From NCBI GenBank assembly GCA_964590515.1, contig CAZPZD010000018.1, forward strand, positions 1 to 43,941: a stretch of 43,941 nt of DNA. Reading direction: 5' to 3'. Positions 15,163 to 22,678 of the stretch are shown in pieces; position 1 is the stretch's first letter, and every line of letters starts with the position of its first letter. Below the pieces are notes generated by a model. It did no database searches. It was not told the origin of the DNA and worked only from the letters and a program-made list of their open reading frames with translations. The DNA comes from JADFRG01 sp964590515 (GTDB lineage Bacteria; Chloroflexota; Anaerolineae; Anaerolineales; E44-bin32). Made by a program: the position numbers and the translations under genes.

Positions 15163-15870
15163 ATGGGAGCTATGCGCGAACGCAATATTCTGCTCGTAAC
15201 AATCCTGGTCCTGACCCTGATTGGCGTCGGGGTGGCCGTGGCCAGCCTGGTTCGACCTTTGCCGCAGGCCGCCAGTGACCGGGGCGTCCTGCTGGACCAG
15301 TTGCTCCGAGTATTCTTCGGTTTGGCAACCGCGGTGTTCCTTGGGGTCGAGGGACTGCTTGTGTTCGCGGCCGTTCGCGGGCGAGTCTTCGGTATCTCGA
15401 CTCCGATCGGCAACCTGAACCCAGCTTTGGAGCTGCTGTGGCTCGCAGTCCCGGCCGCGATCGTGCTCGTGCTCAGCGTGTATTCGATCCGGGTGTTGCT
15501 GCTGATGGAAGCGCCCCGGACCGATCCGATGCAAGTTGAAATCACGGCGAGCCAGTATCAGTGGGAGTTCCATTACCCGGAGAGCGGCGTTACAACAACC
15601 GAGCTGCACTTGCCCGCGGGGCGCCCGGCCGCGCTGCAGTTTAGATCGAGGGACGTGATCCACTCCTTCTGGGTTCCGGAATTTGGCGGGAAGGTTGACG
15701 CCCTGCCGGATCGGGTCACTTCTCTGGCCCTGACCCCAGTTCGCACCGGAGAGTACGGAGCTGTTTGCGCAGAGCTGTGCGGAGTCGGTCACGCCGGAAT
15801 GATTACTTCGGTGTGGGTCGATGATCCGGCCGGTTTCGAGCAGTGGCTGCGATCCGAGGCTGGAGATTGA
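15163..15870 (+). CDS. CuA-containing subunit II of a divergent heme-copper complex
   Basis: 235 residues with three hydrophobic segments (~residues 8-28, 45-65 and 85-110) and a C-terminal cupredoxin domain. The CuA ligands are complete: H167, C202, E204, C206, H210 and M213 (CAELCGVGHAGM), so it can accept electrons from a cytochrome or the divergent plastocyanin-like protein. The N-terminus differs from the coxB at 4090 and has an extra hydrophobic helix. ATG 15163 or 15172 may start it. Its partner is the atypical subunit I that starts 2 bases after the stop. No subunit III or IV genes follow, unlike the first oxidase operon. Confidence 0.9.
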   Translation: MGAMRERNILLVTILVLTLIGVGVAVASLVRPLPQAASDRGVLLDQLLRVFFGLATAVFLGVEGLLVFAAVRGRVFGISTPIGNLNPALELLWLAVPAAIVLVLSVYSIRVLLLMEAPRTDPMQVEITASQYQWEFHYPESGVTTTELHLPAGRPAALQFRSRDVIHSFWVPEFGGKVDALPDRVTSLALTPVRTGEYGAVCAELCGVGHAGMITSVWVDDPAGFEQWLRSEAGD

Positions 15871-15872
15871 AC

Positions 15873-17336
15873 ATGAGCCGAGGCATTCGAAGTTATCTCA
15901 GGCCGACAACCGATCCGACGGTGTTGGCCGTTCAGTTCCTGGTGACCAGCTTCGCCTTTTTCTTGCTTGGGGGCGCCCTGGCGCTCGGGATGGCTGGCGA
16001 GGCCAGTGTGCCTGGAGTTGAACTGATGGGTGCCGAGGCTTACTCTCGAGCCTTCACCAATCATGGCTCGATCATGGTCTTCCTTTGGCTGATGCCGGCG
16101 GTTGCCGGGCTCACCCATGCGATGTTGCTGCGAGTGCTCGGTGCGACCCGCAGCGCCCGCCCAAGATTGAGCGGGCTGGGATTTTGGCTGCTGCTGCTCG
16201 GCGGCCTGCTGATGCTGGCCAGCTTCTTTCTGGGCGGGGCCTCCTCCGGCTGGACGGCCTACCTACCGCTCTCGGCCCAAACGATTGGGGCGGGCCAGAC
16301 CCTGTGGGTCGCCAGCCTGATCGTGCTTTTGCTGTCGATGGGTTGCAACGCGGCTGGATTCTTAGCCACGATTCTTGCCTCGTCGAGAGAAAAACCCCGC
16401 AACCTCTCTCCATTTGTAGTCGCCAGCCTCATCAGCTCGGCGCTGGCTTTGATCTCGGTCCCGGTCCTGCTGGCGGCACTGATCGCGCTGTTGATCGACC
16501 GCTTGGTCGCCGGCCCGAGCTTCCTCAGCGGCTCGCTGGGGCTGATCCTCTGGCAGAACGCGTTTTGGTTCTTCGCCCACCCGGCAACAACCATGCTGCT
16601 CCTGCCTGCAATCGGGGCGGTGTCCGAGATCATTCAGACCACCACCGGCAGCCCATTGGTCGCGAAGCGCTCGGTCAACCTTGCCATGGTCACCGTCGGC
16701 GGCCTGGGCCTCGTTTCGTGGGGCCAGCACATGTTTGTCAGCGGATTAATCCCGGCCGTCCGGGTCCCGTTCATGTTGACCTCCATGGCCGTCGCCATTC
16801 CTCTGGCCTTCATCGTTCTGGCCTGGCTGGCCACCCTCTGGGTCAGCAAGGTGCGATTCAGCACTCCGATGCTGTTCTCACTCGGTTTCATCTCGATGTT
16901 CGTGCTGGCGGGGCTCAGCGGTCTTATTCTGGCTTCGGTTCCGGCCAACCTTCAGCTGCACGGCAGCACCTTTGTCACAGGCCACTCGCATCTCGCTCTG
17001 TTCGGCGGAGTGATGTCGGGGCTATTCGCCGGGATCTACTATGCCTTCCCGACCCTCACTGGCAGGGACTATGATGAAAACCTTGGGAAGCTGCACTTCC
17101 TCGCCCACGCCGGCGGTGTGCATCTGGCCTTCTTGCCGATGCTGCTGATCGGACTGTTGGGCGCACCGCGCCGGGTCTATGCGATCAGCCCAGATCTCGA
17201 GCTGTTTCAACTGGCGTCCAGTGGGGGCGCCCTGATCCTGGCCGGCGCCTCGCTTCTATTTCTATACAACATGTTCTTTGCCTGGCGGTCCGGCCGGCCC
17301 GCAGCCCAAGAAGTCTTGCCGGGATCGACCCAGTGA
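15873..17336 (+). CDS. Divergent heme-copper oxidoreductase subunit I lacking Tyr and one CuB His
   Basis: 487 residues, about 12 membrane helices, from ATG 15873. Heme ligands are kept: H64 (heme a position), H371 (heme a3) and H373 (heme a), in GHSH. Compared with the canonical subunit I at 4772, HPAVY is HPATT (T240 replaces the cross-linked Tyr), WGHHMF is WGQHMF (Q285 replaces the first CuB His), the Mg-site aspartate is G364, the D-channel entry aspartate is lost (LGATRSARPR versus IGARDMAFPR) and the K-channel lysine is replaced (LAFIVLAW versus SAIKTFNW). H236, H286 and the Arg pair (APRRV) remain. Oxygen reduction is doubtful; NO reduction, as proposed for several atypical families without the tyrosine, is a reasonable hypothesis. 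Confidence 0.9.
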   Translation: MSRGIRSYLRPTTDPTVLAVQFLVTSFAFFLLGGALALGMAGEASVPGVELMGAEAYSRAFTNHGSIMVFLWLMPAVAGLTHAMLLRVLGATRSARPRLSGLGFWLLLLGGLLMLASFFLGGASSGWTAYLPLSAQTIGAGQTLWVASLIVLLLSMGCNAAGFLATILASSREKPRNLSPFVVASLISSALALISVPVLLAALIALLIDRLVAGPSFLSGSLGLILWQNAFWFFAHPATTMLLLPAIGAVSEIIQTTTGSPLVAKRSVNLAMVTVGGLGLVSWGQHMFVSGLIPAVRVPFMLTSMAVAIPLAFIVLAWLATLWVSKVRFSTPMLFSLGFISMFVLAGLSGLILASVPANLQLHGSTFVTGHSHLALFGGVMSGLFAGIYYAFPTLTGRDYDENLGKLHFLAHAGGVHLAFLPMLLIGLLGAPRRVYAISPDLELFQLASSGGALILAGASLLFLYNMFFAWRSGRPAAQEVLPGSTQ

Positions 17337-18235
17337 CCGCCGGCCTGACTGACCCCCAAACTTCGACCTGGCCCACCCGACTGGTGGATTACCTCTCGCT
17401 CACCAAGCCGGCAATCGTTGCTTTGCTCTTGTTGACGACTTTATGTGGGATGGTGATTGCAATCGGAGGACTTCCGCCTCTGACGACGGTTGGGTTAACC
17501 CTGCTTGGGGGCGGACTCACCGCAGGAGGGGCGGGGGCCCTCAATCAATACATCGACCGGAGTATTGACCGTCGGATGGTTCGGACGATGGGGCGGGCCC
17601 TGGCGGACCAGCGGCTCAGGCCGGTGGAAGGACTGCTGTTCGGGCTGGCATTGTGTGTGGCTGGCCTGGCCGTATTGGTGTTCGGGGTGAATCCGCTCAG
17701 CGCAATCCTTGCGCTGGCAGGAATCATCTATTACGCGGTGCTCTACAGCGTCTTGCTGAAGCCGAGTACCCCGCAGAATATCGTTGTCGGTGGGGGAGCG
17801 GGCGCGATACCGCCCCTGGTGGGATGGGCGGCCGCCACCGGATCGCTCAGCCTGCCGGCCTTCTTCCTCTTCGCCGTAATCTTCTTTTGGACCCCGCCCC
17901 ACTTTTGGGCCCTGGCCCTGCTCAAGCGCTCAGATTACGCCCGAGCCGGAATACCGATGCTGCCGGTTGTCTCTGGCGAGGTCGAGACCCATCGCCAGAT
18001 TCTGCTGTACAGTTTGCAGCTGGTTGCTCTGACGGCCCTGCTCCCGCTAGTGGGGTTGGGCGGCGGGCTGTATCTGACCGCTGCGCTGCTGCTGGGGATC
18101 GGATTGGTCCGCCACGCCTGGATCTTGCAAAGGCGCGGCGGGAATCGATTCGCCTGGAGAATGTACCGTTATTCGAGCCTGTATCTGGCAGGGATCTTCT
18201 TGGCGCTAGCGGTCGACGCGTTACTCATTGGATGA
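17333..18235 (+). CDS. ctaB: Protoheme IX farnesyltransferase (heme O synthase)
   Basis: 300 residues from GTG 17333, overlapping the previous stop as GTGA. The UbiA-type prenyltransferase motif is clear (NQYIDRSIDRRM, with the substrate-binding aspartates), as is a second aspartate-rich region (LLKRSDYARAGIPMLPVV); around eight or nine membrane helices are expected. It farnesylates protoheme to heme O, the precursor of heme A, for the oxidases. Its placement after the divergent subunit I means the heme supply gene is transcribed with that complex; it may also serve the first oxidase. No heme A synthase (ctaA) is visible in the window. Confidence 0.95.
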   Translation: MTAGLTDPQTSTWPTRLVDYLSLTKPAIVALLLLTTLCGMVIAIGGLPPLTTVGLTLLGGGLTAGGAGALNQYIDRSIDRRMVRTMGRALADQRLRPVEGLLFGLALCVAGLAVLVFGVNPLSAILALAGIIYYAVLYSVLLKPSTPQNIVVGGGAGAIPPLVGWAAATGSLSLPAFFLFAVIFFWTPPHFWALALLKRSDYARAGIPMLPVVSGEVETHRQILLYSLQLVALTALLPLVGLGGGLYLTAALLLGIGLVRHAWILQRRGGNRFAWRMYRYSSLYLAGIFLALAVDALLIG

Positions 18236-18237
18236 CA

Positions 18238-18246
18238 TGATAAACT
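18238..18246 (+). promoter_or_regulatory. Extended -10 promoter for the STAS/anti-sigma pair
   Basis: TGATAAACT, identical to 15141-15149, fits TG-n-TAAACT. It begins 2 bases after the ctaB stop. The predicted transcript start near 18253 leaves a leader of ~23 bases with GGGAGGAG before ATG 18276. Confidence 0.4.
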
Positions 18247-18275
18247 TTGACCGATCCAGAGACTCGGGAGGAGCG

Positions 18276-18608
18276 ATGGTTGAGACAATCCGGAAAGAAA
18301 AAGTCGACGTGGTGAAGGCTGTTGGGAGAATCGACAGCCACTCTTCGCCTGAGCTGAAGGAGGCATTCGACGTCTTGCTCAACGACGGGCGAAACATGCT
18401 GGTCTTCGACATGAGCGAAGTGGAGTTCCTGTCCAGTAGTGGGGTATGGGTCCTGCTGGAGACCCAGAAGCGAGCCCGCCGCAAAAGCAAGGGAGATCTC
18501 GTCCTGGCTAACCCGAGTGAGAATATTAAGAAGACCCTCGACTTGGCCGGGCTAATGCACTTCATGAAGATCTTCGACGGTGTCGACACCGCCGTGGCTG
18601 GTTTCTGA
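18276..18608 (+). CDS. Anti-sigma factor antagonist (STAS domain)
   Basis: 110 residues from ATG 18276, preceded by GGGAGGAG; earlier in-frame starts such as 18228 lie before this ribosome-binding site and overlap ctaB. The single STAS domain has the conserved VFDMSEVEFLSSSGVWVLL segment, whose serine is the phosphorylation site in SpoIIAA/RsbV-type proteins. In such systems the unphosphorylated form binds the anti-sigma kinase and releases a target. The kinase gene follows 20 bases downstream, making a partner-switching pair. No sigma factor is adjacent, so the output is not known. Confidence 0.9.
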   Translation: MVETIRKEKVDVVKAVGRIDSHSSPELKEAFDVLLNDGRNMLVFDMSEVEFLSSSGVWVLLETQKRARRKSKGDLVLANPSENIKKTLDLAGLMHFMKIFDGVDTAVAGF

Positions 18609-18628
18609 AGTTTGAGCATTGATGCGTA

Positions 18629-19036
18629 ATGCCCAAGGCGATATTCGAGGCTCGATACGAGAACCTGGGACGAATCTGCGAATTCGTTTCAAGCACTGCG
18701 AAGCGGGCAGGGCTGGACGATTCGGCGGCCTACGCTGTGGAGCTGGCCACCAATGAAGCCGCCACGAACATCATCGAGCACGGTTACGGCGGCGAAAGCG
18801 ATAACCGGATCGAATGCTCAATTGAGGCCGATGACGGCGGGGTGACCGTCGTCCTGCTTGACTCGAGTCGACCATTCGATCCCTCGGGCGTGCCTGAGGC
18901 GGATTTTGCGGTACCGCTGGAACAGTTGAACCCGAGGGGAGCCGGCCTGCGGTTGATCCGCCGCTCGATGGATGAGGTTCAGTTTGAGCCAATCCCGGGC
19001 AAAGGCAACCGGCTGACGATGCGCAAGAGTCGCTAA
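18629..19036 (+). CDS. Anti-sigma regulatory factor (RsbW-like serine kinase)
   Basis: 135 residues with a GHKL-type ATPase domain: the N-box in ELATNEAATNIIEHGYGG, the G1-like region DSSRPFDPSG and the G2 loop PRGAGLRLIRRSMDEV. It lacks histidine-kinase dimerisation helices, as in RsbW/SpoIIAB proteins, which phosphorylate the STAS antagonist on serine. It pairs with the gene at 18276. Its stop codon overlaps the stop of a decayed phosphatase gene on the opposite strand (19033-19190), so the module may once have had its own antagonist phosphatase. Confidence 0.9.
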   Translation: MPKAIFEARYENLGRICEFVSSTAKRAGLDDSAAYAVELATNEAATNIIEHGYGGESDNRIECSIEADDGGVTVVLLDSSRPFDPSGVPEADFAVPLEQLNPRGAGLRLIRRSMDEVQFEPIPGKGNRLTMRKSR

Positions 19037-19190
19037 CCGGGCAAATCGCGGGCCAGGATCATCAGAGTGATGTCATCGGTCTGAATCCCGCCCGCCGCGA
19101 ACGCTGAGATTTCCCCTAATAACGTGGATTGCAGATCCTCGGCCGTGAGGCCGAGGTTCTTGTTTAGTCCGCCCTGGGCCCAGGCGTGGT
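19033..19190 (-). pseudogene. Remnant of a SpoIIE/RsbU-type phosphatase (C-terminus only)
   Basis: On the - strand the last ~50 codons read through LGLTAEDLQSTLLGEISAF and end QTDDITLMILARDLPG. This is the typical C-terminal end of PP2C/SpoIIE phosphatases (an LL..I..F helix followed by SDDITLLVL). Upstream the frame runs into the aldo/keto reductase gene on the other strand, so the catalytic core is missing. It is read as a 5'-truncated relic of the phosphatase partner of the adjacent STAS and kinase genes. The reading frame is still open, so truncation is recent or the tail is constrained by the neighbouring gene. Confidence 0.6.
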
Positions 19191-19240
19191 AGGCTAAGTA
19201 CGCGGTCAAGAGGGCCGCGATCCGAACTCGGAGGCAAGGT

Positions 19241-20224
19241 ATGGAATACAGGAATCTAGGAAAGACCGGTCTCGAAGTCACACCCCTGTGCCTCGGGACC
19301 ATGCAGTTTGGCTGGACAGCCGATGAAGGTACTTCGATCAAGATTCTCACCCGGGCCGCCGAGCGCGGAATCAACTTCATTGATACCGCCGACGTCTACT
19401 CCCGCTGGGTCGCTGGCAATTCGGGCGGGGAAGCGGAGGGCATCATCGGCAAGTGGTTGGGCATGGGAATCGTCCGCCGGGAACAGATCGTGCTGGCGAC
19501 CAAGGTCCGGGGTCGGATGGGGGAAGGGCCGAATGAGCAGGGCCTCTCGCGGCTGCATATCACAGAGGCAGTTAAGAACTCACTGCGCCGCCTCGGGACC
19601 GACTACATCGATCTGTATCAGACCCATTCGGTGGATCCAGAGACCCCCATCGATGAGACCTTGCGGGCGCTCGACGACCTTGTCCACCAGGGCTTGGTCC
19701 GCTACCTCGGCTGTTCGAATTATCCAGCTTGGCGACTCATGCAGGCGCTCTGGAGCTCGGATCGAATGGGCCTGGAGGGCTTTGTGTGCCTGCAGCCTGA
19801 ATACAGCCTGATTGCCCGCCAGCCTTACGAGCAGGAGCTCGAGCAGGTTTGCCAGACCTACCGCTTGGGGGTAATCCCTTACAGTCCGCTGGCCCGCGGC
19901 TTTCTTACCGGAAAGTACCGGAGGGGTGAACCTCCTCCTTCCGACGGCCGCCTGGCAGGAAGTCCGCGGCTGGAAGAATACGGCCGAGAGGAGCGAGTCT
20001 GGCAAGTGCTCGCCGGCCTCAGTGAGCTGGCCCGCAAGTATGCCGCCTCGACCTCCCAACTGGCCCTCGCCTGGTTGATGCAGCGACCGACGGTCACCAG
20101 CCCGATCATCGGTCCCCGTTCGCTCGAGCAGCTGGACGATAATCTCGGGGCTCTCAAGGTCCGTCTTGAACCACAAGAGGTGGCAGAACTCGATCGGGTC
20201 AGCGCCTGGATGAACCCCGGCTAG
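19241..20224 (+). CDS. Aldo/keto reductase
   Basis: 327 residues from ATG 19241 with GGAG 7 bases upstream. The TIM-barrel family motifs are present: the active-site pair D48/Y53 in FIDTADVYS, the lysine in VLATKVRG and the histidine in YQTHSVD; the NADPH-binding end has SPIIGPRSLEQLDDNL. It reduces carbonyl compounds with NADPH; the substrate cannot be named. The loop between strands (SRWVAGNSGGEAE) and overall pattern fit the YajO/Tas-like branch. Its 5' region lies on top of what was once the phosphatase gene on the - strand, so it may have arrived or expanded there. Confidence 0.92.
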   Translation: MEYRNLGKTGLEVTPLCLGTMQFGWTADEGTSIKILTRAAERGINFIDTADVYSRWVAGNSGGEAEGIIGKWLGMGIVRREQIVLATKVRGRMGEGPNEQGLSRLHITEAVKNSLRRLGTDYIDLYQTHSVDPETPIDETLRALDDLVHQGLVRYLGCSNYPAWRLMQALWSSDRMGLEGFVCLQPEYSLIARQPYEQELEQVCQTYRLGVIPYSPLARGFLTGKYRRGEPPPSDGRLAGSPRLEEYGREERVWQVLAGLSELARKYAASTSQLALAWLMQRPTVTSPIIGPRSLEQLDDNLGALKVRLEPQEVAELDRVSAWMNPG

Positions 20225-20247
20225 CTGCGCCGCTCCTCTGCGCACTT

Positions 20248-20276
20248 ATGACAAGTAGACCGGCGAGATGTATAAT
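20248..20276 (+). promoter_or_regulatory. Strong sigma-70-type promoter for the Xer-like/pnp operon
   Basis: ATGACA (20248-20253) and a perfect TATAAT (20271-20276) are separated by 17 bases, matching consensus at 5 and 6 positions of 6. The predicted transcript start near 20283 lies ~20 bases before ATG 20303. Confidence 0.7.
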
Positions 20277-20302
20277 TCCCCAGGGCGAGCATCAGCAGCC
20301 AG

Positions 20303-21151
20303 ATGAAGCCGGCAATTGATCGATTTCTCAGCCATCTCCGGGTGGAGCAGGAGCGGGCTAAGAACACCGTCTCGGCCTATTCGATTGACGTGCGCCAGTT
20401 TGAGCAGGTGCTGAGCGTAAGGGCCGGCGGGGCCGTCAGACCGGCCGATCTGAATATCCGGATGGTCAGTGAGTATTCCAGCTGGCTCGTTGACCAGGGT
20501 TACCGGCCATCCACGGTCTCGCGCAAAATGGCCGCCGCCCGAGCCTTCTTGCTGTACCTGGCAGAGAATGAGCAGACCGTCAGCCGCCGGATTCCAGACC
20601 AGCTTCAACCTCCAAGCACACCTCGCCGATTGCCGCGCACCCTCACGGAGGATGAGGTCCGGCGGCTGCTGGCGGCCCCAGGCCGGGTCGAGAGTCCCCG
20701 CGCCTTGCGCGACTCGGCAGTGCTTGGGTTGTTGTACTCGGCTGGCATGCGGGCCTCGGAGGCGGTTCAGGTCAACCTTGAGGATCTTGACCTGAAGGCC
20801 GGGACGATCGTGCGGCGGGGAGCGGAGCCGATTACCCTGCAGCTCGCCGGATCGGTGGGAGCCTTGGGGCGTTACCTGACTGCCGGCCGCCCGCACCTCG
20901 TTCGGGATGCCAGGGAGCGGGCACTCTATCTGAATTTGCGCGGCAAGCGCTTGAGCCGACAAGGGCTCTGGCTGGTCGTCAAGCGCTGGGCCGCTGCGGC
21001 AGACCTGGGCGCCGATCTTTCTCCGCACTCATTGCGCCACTCATTGATCCGCCATTTGCTGCAGCAAGGGAAGAGCAAACGCGATATCCAGGCCATGCTT
21101 GGCCTGAGCAGTCCCAATGCAATTCGGGTGCGGTTGACCGCCAAGCGATGA
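20303..21151 (+). CDS. XerC/D-like tyrosine recombinase without the catalytic tyrosine
   Basis: 282 residues with an N-terminal SAM-like core-binding domain (residues ~1-95) and a C-terminal recombinase domain. Arg I (R150 in GMRASE) and the HxxR motif (H242, R245 in PHSLRHS) are present. The usual LGH is LGL (L268), and the position nine residues later that holds the nucleophilic Tyr is R277 (AIRVRLTAKR); no tyrosine follows before the stop. It should therefore be unable to cut DNA by the normal mechanism. It may bind DNA only, or be decaying. It overlaps the downstream phosphorylase gene as ATGA and shares its strong promoter. Confidence 0.85.
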   Translation: MKPAIDRFLSHLRVEQERAKNTVSAYSIDVRQFEQVLSVRAGGAVRPADLNIRMVSEYSSWLVDQGYRPSTVSRKMAAARAFLLYLAENEQTVSRRIPDQLQPPSTPRRLPRTLTEDEVRRLLAAPGRVESPRALRDSAVLGLLYSAGMRASEAVQVNLEDLDLKAGTIVRRGAEPITLQLAGSVGALGRYLTAGRPHLVRDARERALYLNLRGKRLSRQGLWLVVKRWAAAADLGADLSPHSLRHSLIRHLLQQGKSKRDIQAMLGLSSPNAIRVRLTAKR

Positions 21152-21990
21152 ATCAAGATCAATTTCCCAGCCTGGAAGAGATTGACTCGCTCGCGAATCG
21201 AATCCGGGAATCCACGGATCTCCGTCCGAAGGTCGGCATGATCCTGGGCTCCGGGTTGGGCGGCTTGGCGGATTCGCTTGAATCTTCAGTGTCGCTGGCA
21301 ACCGAAGAGTTGCCGGGCTGGCCGATATCGACGGTTGAAGGCCATGCCGGGCGCATATTCATCGGAGTGCTTGAAGGGGTGCCCGTTTGCGTCTTGCAAG
21401 GTCGAGTGCATTATTACGAGGGGTACTCGATGGCCAGGATCGGGCTGCCCATTCGGGTACTGCAACGTCTCGGCGCCGACATGTTGATCGTGACCAACGC
21501 GGCCGGGGGAGTCAATCCGGCGTTCGAACCGGGCGAGGTCATGTTGATCAACGACCACATCAACCTGATTGGGATGGCCGGGCTCTCCCCCCTGCGCGGT
21601 CCGAACTTGCAGGAATTCGGGCCCCGTTTCCCGGACATGAGCCAGGCCTACGACCGTCAGCTCCAAGCGCTGGCGCGTCAGGTAGCCGCCCACGAGGGTC
21701 TTGTGCTGCGGGAAGGAGTCTACATCTGCCTCGGTGGTCCGGCCTTCGAGACTCCGGCCGATCTGCGGTTCCTACGGATGATCGGGGTGGACGCCGTCGG
21801 GATGTCCACGGTGCCGGAGATCATAGTCGCCCGGCATGGCGGGATGCGGACCCTGGGGTTTTCGGGGATCAGCAACAAAGTAAGTGTGGATGGCGAGAAG
21901 CTGACTACCCATCAAGAAGTGTTGGAGGCGGGCCGGCGGGTGGGGCCGAAACTGGATCGGCTCATTCGCGGTGTGCTGCGCAGGCTGTAG
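21148..21990 (+). CDS. punA: Purine nucleoside phosphorylase
   Basis: 280 residues; ATG 21148 overlaps the previous stop as ATGA. This is the trimeric purine nucleoside phosphorylase family: GMILGSGLGGLAD (phosphate-binding loop), GRVHYYEGYS, IVTNAAGGVN, GGPAFETPAD, DAVGMSTVPE and SNKVS, including the asparagine that contacts the base. It splits purine nucleosides with phosphate into base and (deoxy)ribose-1-phosphate in purine salvage. It is co-transcribed with the Xer-like gene and followed after 5 bases by a membrane protein gene. Confidence 0.95.
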   Translation: MNQDQFPSLEEIDSLANRIRESTDLRPKVGMILGSGLGGLADSLESSVSLATEELPGWPISTVEGHAGRIFIGVLEGVPVCVLQGRVHYYEGYSMARIGLPIRVLQRLGADMLIVTNAAGGVNPAFEPGEVMLINDHINLIGMAGLSPLRGPNLQEFGPRFPDMSQAYDRQLQALARQVAAHEGLVLREGVYICLGGPAFETPADLRFLRMIGVDAVGMSTVPEIIVARHGGMRTLGFSGISNKVSVDGEKLTTHQEVLEAGRRVGPKLDRLIRGVLRRL

Positions 21991-21995
21991 CCGGG

Positions 21996-22658
21996 ATGGA
22001 AGAGGCTCTGCTGCTCATCGCCTCTCTGCAGGTATGGGTTTATGTACTCCTGCTGTTGGCTTTGTTGGTTTATCTGAGGCTGGCCATGCAATCCAATGCC
22101 GAAGTCCGCATGTCACTCTTTGGACTGGAGCGGGAGCGGGCCGCCTCCCGTCGGACTCGGTCCTTGGCAATGCTTGGCCTCATCGGGCTGGCCGGCCTGG
22201 CTACCTTCTTGGTGTCGAACTTCCTGGTTCCTTCGGTCCCAGCCGTCACCAGGCCCACTCTGGTGCCGACCATTTCACTGCTCACCACGGCAACCGGAGC
22301 CCTCGGTGGCGCCCTCGCGTCTCAAGCCCCAGACAGCAGCGGCTGTTCAAACCCGGGTGCGACCATCAGCTCACCTTCCTCCGGAGCGCAAGTTCAAGGA
22401 TTGGTCGAGGTCCGGGGCAGCGCCAACATCCCCAATTTCGCCTTCTACAAGATTGAAATTAAGGCCAGCGATTCGTCGGCCAATTGGCAAGTAATCACCG
22501 CCGGTACCGAACCCACCATCGAGGGTGGATTGGGGGTCTGGGACACCAGCCTTGTAATCAACGGGGTGTACCTGCTACAGTTGGTCGTCACCGACACTGC
22601 CGGAAACGCTCCCTTACCGTGTGCTCTGGAAGTCGTAGTGCTGCCCACCGGCGGCTGA
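21996..22658 (+). CDS. Membrane-anchored protein with an extracellular Ig-like domain
   Basis: 220 residues from ATG 21996, 5 bases after the phosphorylase stop. It has two hydrophobic helices (~residues 5-28 and 62-82) separated by a basic, polar stretch, so the C-terminus is likely outside. Residues ~125-215 look like a single beta-sandwich domain (ISSPSSGAQVQGLVEVRGSA, then VWDTSLVINGVYLLQLVVTD) of the bacterial Ig/FN3 type, with two cysteines (SGCSN and LPCALE) that could form a disulfide. No enzymatic motif is visible. I do not recognise a specific family. Confidence 0.7.
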   Translation: MEEALLLIASLQVWVYVLLLLALLVYLRLAMQSNAEVRMSLFGLERERAASRRTRSLAMLGLIGLAGLATFLVSNFLVPSVPAVTRPTLVPTISLLTTATGALGGALASQAPDSSGCSNPGATISSPSSGAQVQGLVEVRGSANIPNFAFYKIEIKASDSSANWQVITAGTEPTIEGGLGVWDTSLVINGVYLLQLVVTDTAGNAPLPCALEVVVLPTGG

Positions 22659-22678
22659 GGACCTGAGGCCAAGCTTCG

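Noticed and set aside
19037..19240. A promoter for the aldo/keto reductase (TGGTAGGCT)
   Set aside because: The -10-like element matches consensus at only 3 of 6 positions and has no -35.
20303..21151. A frameshift hiding the catalytic tyrosine of the Xer-like gene
   Set aside because: I checked the other frames across 21100-21151; none gives a tyrosine in the expected context, and the spacing to the HxxR motif is normal without a shift.
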